This document shows, in pieces, positions 59,335 through 64,000 of a DNA stretch of 64,000 bases; within the stretch, counting starts at the first letter, position 1; each line of letters begins with the position of its first letter. The notes below the pieces were generated by a model that was not told where the DNA came from, ran no database searches, and was given only the letters and a program-made list of their open reading frames with translations. A program made the position numbers and the translations under genes. Source of the DNA: Kibdelosporangium aridum (lineage in GTDB: Bacteria; Actinomycetota; Actinomycetes; Mycobacteriales; Pseudonocardiaceae); NCBI RefSeq assembly GCF_900176515.1, contig NZ_FWXV01000005.1, forward strand, positions 1 through 64,000. The letters are read 5' to 3'.

Positions 59335-60792
59335 GTGGACCGGCTCAAGCCCAATTCGGTCGGCCTGCTCGGTGTGGTGTTCATGGCGGTGGCCACTGCG
59401 GCACCGATCACCGCGATGACAGGCAATGTCCCGGTGGCAGTCGCGTTCGGAAACGGTATCGGCGCACCGGCCGGTTACATTTTCGCGACTGTCGTGCTGA
59501 CGGTCTTCAGCATCGGATTCGTCGCGATGGCGCGCCGGATCACCTCGGCGGGCGCGTTCTACGGCTTCATCTCCCACGGCCTGGGCCGGGTGATGGGATT
59601 GGCCAGCGGGCTATTGGCGGTGCTGGCGTACATCGTGTTCGAGGCGTCGATCGTGGGCATCTTCGCGTACTTCGCGGACACCACGATCAACGCCCAGCTG
59701 GGTCTCGACCTGCCGTGGCAGCTCTACGCGGCGATCATGCTGGCGGTGACGGCGGCGTTGTCCTATTTCGACATCCACCTGGCCGCCAAGGTCCTCGGCG
59801 TTTTCCTCATCGCCGAGATCGCTGTGCTGGCACTGATGGCATTCGGAGTGTTGTTCCACGGCGGCGGACCCGACGGCATCCCGCTCGATCCGGTCGAACC
59901 GACGGCGGCGTTCGGCGGAGCAGCGGCGGGATTCGGCTTGTTCATGGCCTTCTGGTCATGGGTCGGCTTCGAGTCGACGGCGATGTACGGCGAGGAGTCC
60001 CGCAACCCGAAGAAGATCATTCCCATCGCGACACTCGTCGCGGTGGTCGGCATCGGACTGTTCTACGTTTTCGTGTCGTGGATGGCGATCGCGGGCAACG
60101 GCCTTGACGAGTCGGTCGCACTGGCGGCCAAGAGCCCGCTGGATCTGTTCTTCGCCCCCACCGAACAAACGGTTGGTCACTGGGCCGTGGTTGCCTTCCA
60201 ATGGCTGATGATCACCGGTTCTTTCGCGTGCGGCATGGCATTCCACCAGTGCGCCGCACGGTACCTCTACGCGTTGGGACGCGAGGGCCTGATCTGGCGG
60301 CCACTCGGCCGGACCCACCCGAAGCACGGCTCGCCGTTCGTGGCTTCCTTCACCCAGACCGGAATCGCGGTCGTGATCGTGGCCCTGTTCAGCCTCTCCG
60401 GGCAGGATCCTTACCTCGGCCTGTACACCCTGATGGCATTGCTGGGCACAATGGCGATCCTGATCGTGCAGGCACTGTGCTCGTTCGCCGTGGTGGGCTA
60501 CTTCTGGCGGCGCGGCGGCAACAAGCTGACGACTCTGTTGGCTCCCTTGCTCGGCGGCGCAGGCATGATCACCGTTGTCTGGCTGTTGTTCGACAACGCT
60601 GACGCGGCGGCAGGCCCAGCGGCGCGGTCCACTTTGTTCGCCGCGATCCCGTGGATCGTCGCGGGAGTGTTCGCAGCCGGTGTCCTCGGCGCGCTCTACC
60701 TGCGCAAGGCCAAACCCGAGACCTACGACCGGCTCGGCCGGATCGTGTTGGAGGACACCGAAGAACGCACCGAACGGATCGCCGCGACGTAG
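59335..60792 (+). CDS. APC-superfamily amino acid/amine permease
   Basis: The 485-aa protein has 12 hydrophobic helices and the APC signature with VFMAVATAAPITAMTGNVPV at the first helix and FMAFWSWVGFESTAMYGEES in the sixth. GTG 59335 follows GAGGAGGGG, 10 nt after the oxidase gene, so the two form an operon for use of an amine. Its end overlaps the convergent flavin hydroxylase by 70 nt. Confidence 0.9.
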   Translation: MDRLKPNSVGLLGVVFMAVATAAPITAMTGNVPVAVAFGNGIGAPAGYIFATVVLTVFSIGFVAMARRITSAGAFYGFISHGLGRVMGLASGLLAVLAYIVFEASIVGIFAYFADTTINAQLGLDLPWQLYAAIMLAVTAALSYFDIHLAAKVLGVFLIAEIAVLALMAFGVLFHGGGPDGIPLDPVEPTAAFGGAAAGFGLFMAFWSWVGFESTAMYGEESRNPKKIIPIATLVAVVGIGLFYVFVSWMAIAGNGLDESVALAAKSPLDLFFAPTEQTVGHWAVVAFQWLMITGSFACGMAFHQCAARYLYALGREGLIWRPLGRTHPKHGSPFVASFTQTGIAVVIVALFSLSGQDPYLGLYTLMALLGTMAILIVQALCSFAVVGYFWRRGGNKLTTLLAPLLGGAGMITVVWLLFDNADAAAGPAARSTLFAAIPWIVAGVFAAGVLGALYLRKAKPETYDRLGRIVLEDTEERTERIAAT

Positions 60793-62162
60793 CCGTCCGG
60801 GCGAACCAGCACCTGCGTTGCGGGGAGCACGTCGTAAGCGCCGAAGGCCTGTCCTTCGTGATCGGTGAACTCTCCGCCGAAACCGGGCGGGAACACGCTG
60901 TACGTGCGTACTTCACCCGGCCAGTTCGGCGGATCCGCGGATTCCTGTCCGAAGGCCAGCACAGTGGCATGCGTGCCGTGGAAGAGCTCGAACAGCCGAG
61001 TCAGGCGCCCGTCGCGGGCCTGGACGAGTGCGTCTGGAGCACGGTCACCGGCACGCAGGGTTCCTGGTTTGGCGCGTTCGTCAACCGACAGTGGGCTATG
61101 ACGGTAACTCAGGTCGAGCTCCGGCGGTACTTTGTCACCGCTGGCGTAAGTCCGCGTCAGACCGGTGATCATGGTATGGATCTGACTCGCGACCCTGTGC
61201 CGCTCCTGGTGGTAGCTGTCCAGCAACGCCACGCATTCCGAATTGGACAGTGCGGTGGCGAGTTTCCAGCCAAGGTTGTACGCGTCCTCGACACCGGTGT
61301 TGAGCCCGTAACTTCCGGTGGGCGGATGGACATGTGCGGCGTCACCGGCGAGGAAGACACGGCCGATCCGGAAGCGTTCCGCGACACGGAGATTGGACCG
61401 CAGCACGGTCGACCACCTGAGGTCGCGCAGGCGGACTTCGCCGGCGCCGCAACGGCTGTCCAGCAGGGCTTGTACGCCCGAGTGTGTGGTTTGCGGGGCG
61501 TCCGCACCGAGTGGTGCCCGCAGTTGGAACAGCGGTGGCTGGCCGGAAACGGGCACGAGCGCGAGCCCCTGCGCGAACCAATGCGCGCACGTCGTGTCCA
61601 ATCCGTCGATCTCGACATCGCAGATCAACATTCGGACCGTTTCGTCGGTCGTGCCCGGAAACGGCACGCCGAGTACGTGACGCACAAAGCTCTTTCCACC
61701 GTCGGCGCCGACGAGGTAAGCGGCACGTATCTCCTCGCCGTTTAGACGCACCGTCACCGCTTGGGCGTCTTGGGACAAACCGGTCACAGCGGTTCCCAGC
61801 TGAACCCGCACACCGAGCGCGGCGAGCCGGTCCCGGAGCAGCTGTTCGGTTCTGGCCTGACCCAGCAACCACATATTCGGACGTTGCCCGGTGTGCGTGA
61901 TCCTCTCCCGACGATGCGACAGCGCGCCATCGCGGTAGGTCTGTACCGGGTACTTCGCGTGACCTGCTGCCAAGACCTCGTCGAGGACGCCGAGATCGTC
62001 GAAGACAGTCAACGTCCGGGGGACCAGCGCGTCGCCGCGTGAGCTCGTCGGATACGCATCGACCTTGTCGACTATCCGCACGTCGACGCCGCGCCGAGCC
62101 AGCTCGATCGCCAGCACGAGGCCGGTCGGTCCGGCCCCGGCGATCAACACTTCGGTGTCCAT
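60723..62162 (-). CDS. FAD-dependent aromatic hydroxylase, last gene of the lanthipeptide operon
   Basis: The 479-aa class A flavin monooxygenase has VLIAGAGPTGLVLAIELARRG, the YLVGADGGKSFVRHVLG DG motif, FLAGDAAHVHPPTGSYGLNTG and a C-terminal thioredoxin-like domain. This is the architecture of polyketide hydroxylases such as PgaE and RdmE and of phenol hydroxylases. It uses NAD(P)H and O2. The start at 62162 is 8 nt from the end of lanC, so it is co-transcribed with the peptide genes and may modify Trp or another residue; the alternative is an unrelated aromatic substrate. Confidence 0.85.
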   Translation of the reverse strand: MDTEVLIAGAGPTGLVLAIELARRGVDVRIVDKVDAYPTSSRGDALVPRTLTVFDDLGVLDEVLAAGHAKYPVQTYRDGALSHRRERITHTGQRPNMWLLGQARTEQLLRDRLAALGVRVQLGTAVTGLSQDAQAVTVRLNGEEIRAAYLVGADGGKSFVRHVLGVPFPGTTDETVRMLICDVEIDGLDTTCAHWFAQGLALVPVSGQPPLFQLRAPLGADAPQTTHSGVQALLDSRCGAGEVRLRDLRWSTVLRSNLRVAERFRIGRVFLAGDAAHVHPPTGSYGLNTGVEDAYNLGWKLATALSNSECVALLDSYHQERHRVASQIHTMITGLTRTYASGDKVPPELDLSYRHSPLSVDERAKPGTLRAGDRAPDALVQARDGRLTRLFELFHGTHATVLAFGQESADPPNWPGEVRTYSVFPPGFGGEFTDHEGQAFGAYDVLPATQVLVRPDGYVAAIRSVRSSVSSNTIRPSRS

Positions 62163-62170
62163 GTCCCTCC

Positions 62171-63136
62171 TCACGACAGCAGCAGCGCGCGGTCCCAGTC
62201 CGGCGGCTCCGGTGCGACGGCGGCGAGCAGTGCGAGCACCACACCTGCTGTGCCGTCGAGGAAACCCGGCTCATCGGGCGCGGACGTCACGAGCTCGGCT
62301 GCGAGCTTCGGCATGGCCGCGACGAGCTCAGGATCGCCGGTGTCCGAGGCGAACCGGAAGGTGACCTGAAGCAGGCCGGCCCTTCCGTGGCAGAGGCCGA
62401 CGTCCGGCGTCGCGCCCTGACGGTGTGCGGCTTTGACCGTTGACACCGCACGATCGCACATGTCCGGGTCACCAAGGGAAATCCCCGCGTGCCACAGCGC
62501 GCGGGCCATACCGGCGCTGCCACGGCACCACGTTGTCCCTGGCATCTCGACGGCGTGCTGCAAAGCCAGCGTGGCAATGGCGTCCCGCTGTCCCGGGACG
62601 CGCACGCCTGCCCTTTCGGCCAAACAAAGCAAGGCAAGCGGGCCGGAGCTGCCGTGGGCCATACCTGGCGGAAGGTCCGCACTCGCAGCGGCCAGCGCTG
62701 TCAACACGGTCGCGAGCGCCGGTTCGTCACGTCGGCACAGCATGTACGCGCCAGTTCCGGTCAGTCCGGAGATGAGGTCGACCTCGCGTTGACTGCCGCC
62801 ACCAAGTGCGCGAGATCGTGCGATGGCTTGCCGTACCACGCTTTCGTGTATGTCCGGCACGTCCCGCGCCAGCATCCACGCGGCGAAGGCGACTCCGGCA
62901 AGCCCGCCATACATTCCCGGTGACGCGCCGAGCCCACCGAGCCGGTGGACGCCCGCGACGGTCGCGTCGAGATAGTTCTCGGCCATGGCACGCCAGCCCT
63001 GCCCCGGCAGGCAGCGATCGAGCTGGTTGAAGGCCAGCACGAGACCAGGCCCGCCGTCAGCGAGGGCAGGCCGGACGCACTGCGGCGCCGGACGCGGCTC
63101 GCCGACGAGTGCGGTGATGGCGTCGAGCGTGATCAT
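62171..63136 (-). CDS. Free-standing lanthionine cyclase (LanC)
   Basis: The 321-aa protein has the alpha-toroid repeats of LanC with GMYGGLAGVAFAAWML, GLTGTGAYML, the first zinc Cys in TTWCRGSAGMA and the second Cys-His pair in VGLCHGRAG. It would catalyse addition of Cys thiols to dehydrated Ser/Thr of the precursor. It lies 72 nt after the precursor gene with a hairpin between. It is a second cyclase beside the C-terminal cyclase domain of the upstream synthetase. Confidence 0.88.
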   Translation of the reverse strand: MITLDAITALVGEPRPAPQCVRPALADGGPGLVLAFNQLDRCLPGQGWRAMAENYLDATVAGVHRLGGLGASPGMYGGLAGVAFAAWMLARDVPDIHESVVRQAIARSRALGGGSQREVDLISGLTGTGAYMLCRRDEPALATVLTALAAASADLPPGMAHGSSGPLALLCLAERAGVRVPGQRDAIATLALQHAVEMPGTTWCRGSAGMARALWHAGISLGDPDMCDRAVSTVKAAHRQGATPDVGLCHGRAGLLQVTFRFASDTGDPELVAAMPKLAAELVTSAPDEPGFLDGTAGVVLALLAAVAPEPPDWDRALLLS

Positions 63137-63161
63137 GGTTCTCCGTGATCGATGGAGCCGG

Positions 63162-63198
63162 GTTCTGCGCGGCCGCGCGACAGGTGGCCGCGCAGAAC
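63162..63198 (-). terminator. Intergenic hairpin between the lanthipeptide precursor and lanC
   Basis: GTTCTGCGCGGCC (63162-63174) and GGCCGCGCAGAAC (63186-63198) are perfectly complementary with an 11-nt loop. It starts 11 nt after the precursor stop. In lantibiotic operons such a structure often works as a partial terminator or RNA stabiliser that gives more precursor than enzyme. Confidence 0.7.
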
Positions 63199-63208
63199 AG
63201 CGCCGCCG

Positions 63209-63337
63209 TTATTCCTTACAGCGCGGCGGATCGGTGCACGAACCGCTGGTCCAGTCGGTGTCGCAGCACATCACCGGGTTCAACTGCTCGGTGTCGGTCT
63301 CCGGCAGCGTCTGGAGTTCAAGGACGTCACTCTGCAT
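63209..63337 (-). CDS. Lanthipeptide precursor peptide, class IV-like leader
   Basis: The 42-aa peptide begins MQSDVLELQTLPETDT. LQTLPETD matches the leader motif of class IV precursors such as VenA (LHALPETDP). The C-terminal region from about residue 21 has four Cys (24, 25, 34, 40) and Thr/Ser at 27, 30, 31, 33 and 35, in MCCDTDWTSGSC followed by TDPPRC. No GG or GA cleavage site is present, unlike class II. AGGAGGTGAG stands about 8 nt before ATG 63337, and the start is 22 nt after the synthetase stop. It is too short for usual gene callers. Confidence 0.85.
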   Translation of the reverse strand: MQSDVLELQTLPETDTEQLNPVMCCDTDWTSGSCTDPPRCKE

Positions 63338-63358
63338 CTCGCTCTCACCTCCTCAAGG

Positions 63359-64000
63359 TCACTCGAAGTCCGGCAGCCACGCTCGGCCACCGCCGTATTC
63401 GAGGCGGAGCAGGAAATCCAGCGCCCCGGACAAGCCGACTTGGTAGCTGGCCTGGACTTCGCGCAATGTCTCGTCGGGTACCAGCAACCGGTCGGCACGC
63501 CGGGTGGCTCGCGTCGCGAGGCACACCACCGCTTCCTCCGCCCAATACCTGTACTGCGCCTCGCCAGTCGCGTCGGCGACATCGAGCAACAACTGCGCAT
63601 TGCCCGCGACGCCGTGGCACGTACTGGGGCTGTGCCGCCAGCGATCCCGATGGACCACGCGGGCGGCTCGCTCGGCGTGATCGAGGAACACCTGTTCACC
63701 GGTCGCCTGCCACAGCCGGATCAGGAAGGTGCCGATGCCGCTGGCGCCATGGCACCACAGTGTCAGGCCCATCCGCTCAGTACGACCAGGCCCTTTGGGC
63801 CACAACACCAATTCCCCGTCGCGCTCGGCCACCGCGCACAACGCATGGCCGCCGGACGCCGCGATGTCCACCAGTTCAGGCCAGTCCAGTGCGCGCCCGG
63901 CGATGAGCAGGAACGTGGCAACGCCCGCTATTCCGTGTCCGAAGCCGTAACTCGGGCATCCGGCGAGCTCCCGGCGATGTTCCAGCGGCCATTCCACACC
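63359..64000 (-). CDS. C-terminal cyclase domain of a lanthipeptide synthetase (LanL/LanM type), truncated by window edge
   Basis: The frame stays open to the window end, so only the last 213 or so residues are seen. They carry the LanC repeats: YGFGHGIAGVATF, the first zinc Cys in LTLWCHGASGIG, and the Cys-His pair in PSTCHGVAGNAQ. All three zinc ligands are present, which rules out a degenerate class III LanKC cyclase and fits LanL (class IV) or LanM. The leader of the adjacent precursor favours LanL with lyase and kinase domains upstream, outside this window. Confidence 0.85.
   Translation of the reverse strand, partial: GVEWPLEHRRELAGCPSYGFGHGIAGVATFLLIAGRALDWPELVDIAASGGHALCAVAERDGELVLWPKGPGRTERMGLTLWCHGASGIGTFLIRLWQATGEQVFLDHAERAARVVHRDRWRHSPSTCHGVAGNAQLLLDVADATGEAQYRYWAEEAVVCLATRATRRADRLLVPDETLREVQASYQVGLSGALDFLLRLEYGGGRAWLPDFE

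Noticed and set aside
60723..62162. Assignment of the flavin hydroxylase to the adjacent amine permease operon
   Set aside because: It is on the opposite strand and 8 nt downstream of lanC, so linkage to the lanthipeptide genes is stronger.
1..64000. Prophage, transposon or integrative element
   Set aside because: No integrase, transposase, phage structural gene, attachment repeat or tRNA was found on either strand.

Overview
The window is 64 kb of high-GC DNA with short intergenic gaps, many GTG/TTG starts, ATGA/GTGA stop-start overlaps, Tat signals, LexA boxes of the TCGAAC-N4-GTTCGA type and F420-type oxidoreductases. This points to a filamentous actinobacterium, most likely of the Pseudonocardiaceae; the genus cannot be set from sequence reading alone. 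No tRNA, rRNA, CRISPR array, insertion sequence or prophage gene was seen, so it reads as an accessory, metabolism-rich chromosomal arm. Layout: 1-7 kb has two secreted beta-helix proteins, a membrane methyltransferase, a sirtuin and a DUF89 phosphatase. 4.6-9.5 kb is a regulatory and uptake module: a Pro/Asp-rich membrane peptide coupled to an OmpR-type two-component system, then a DASS-type anion transporter coupled to glycerate kinase. The same TCATC-N6-TCATC direct repeat precedes both transcription units. 9.6-15.3 kb is one operon with a methyltransferase, a FecCD/FecE/lipoprotein iron-type ABC importer, an SbnA-like PLP enzyme and an ATP-grasp ligase, and looks like an NRPS-independent metallophore locus. 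15.3-23 kb holds an alpha/beta hydrolase, MFS exporter, Lrp regulator, nitroreductase, UbiX-like protein, TetR plus flavin monooxygenase, and a NarL-type two-component pair. 23-31.5 kb is an orphan pathway around GTP-derived pyrimidine/pterin chemistry: CDP-alcohol phosphotransferase, MDR dehydrogenase, a PTPS/QueD-fold protein lacking a zinc ligand and the catalytic Cys, glycosyltransferase, methyltransferase, flippase-like membrane protein, a GTP cyclohydrolase II carrying the Tyr-to-Met change linked to formyl-retaining (FAPy) product, an ArfB-like creatininase-family amidohydrolase, a transglutaminase-fold protein and a nucleoside hydrolase. It resembles the S. coelicolor SCO6650/SCO6655 set, whose end product is not known to me. 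31.5-60 kb is a mosaic of regulators (MocR, TetR, ArsR), P450, CoA ligase, hydrolases, flavin oxidases, transporters, a methionine aminopeptidase behind a large palindromic operator, an SRPBCC-PDZ fusion and two LexA-box promoters. 60.7-64 kb (minus strand) is the downstream part of a lanthipeptide operon cut by the window edge: the C-terminal cyclase domain of a LanL/LanM-type synthetase, a 42-aa precursor peptide with an LPETD leader motif, an intergenic hairpin, a second free-standing LanC and an aromatic flavin hydroxylase. The three most promising systems are the lanthipeptide operon, the FAPy/PTPS-like pathway and the metallophore-like operon.
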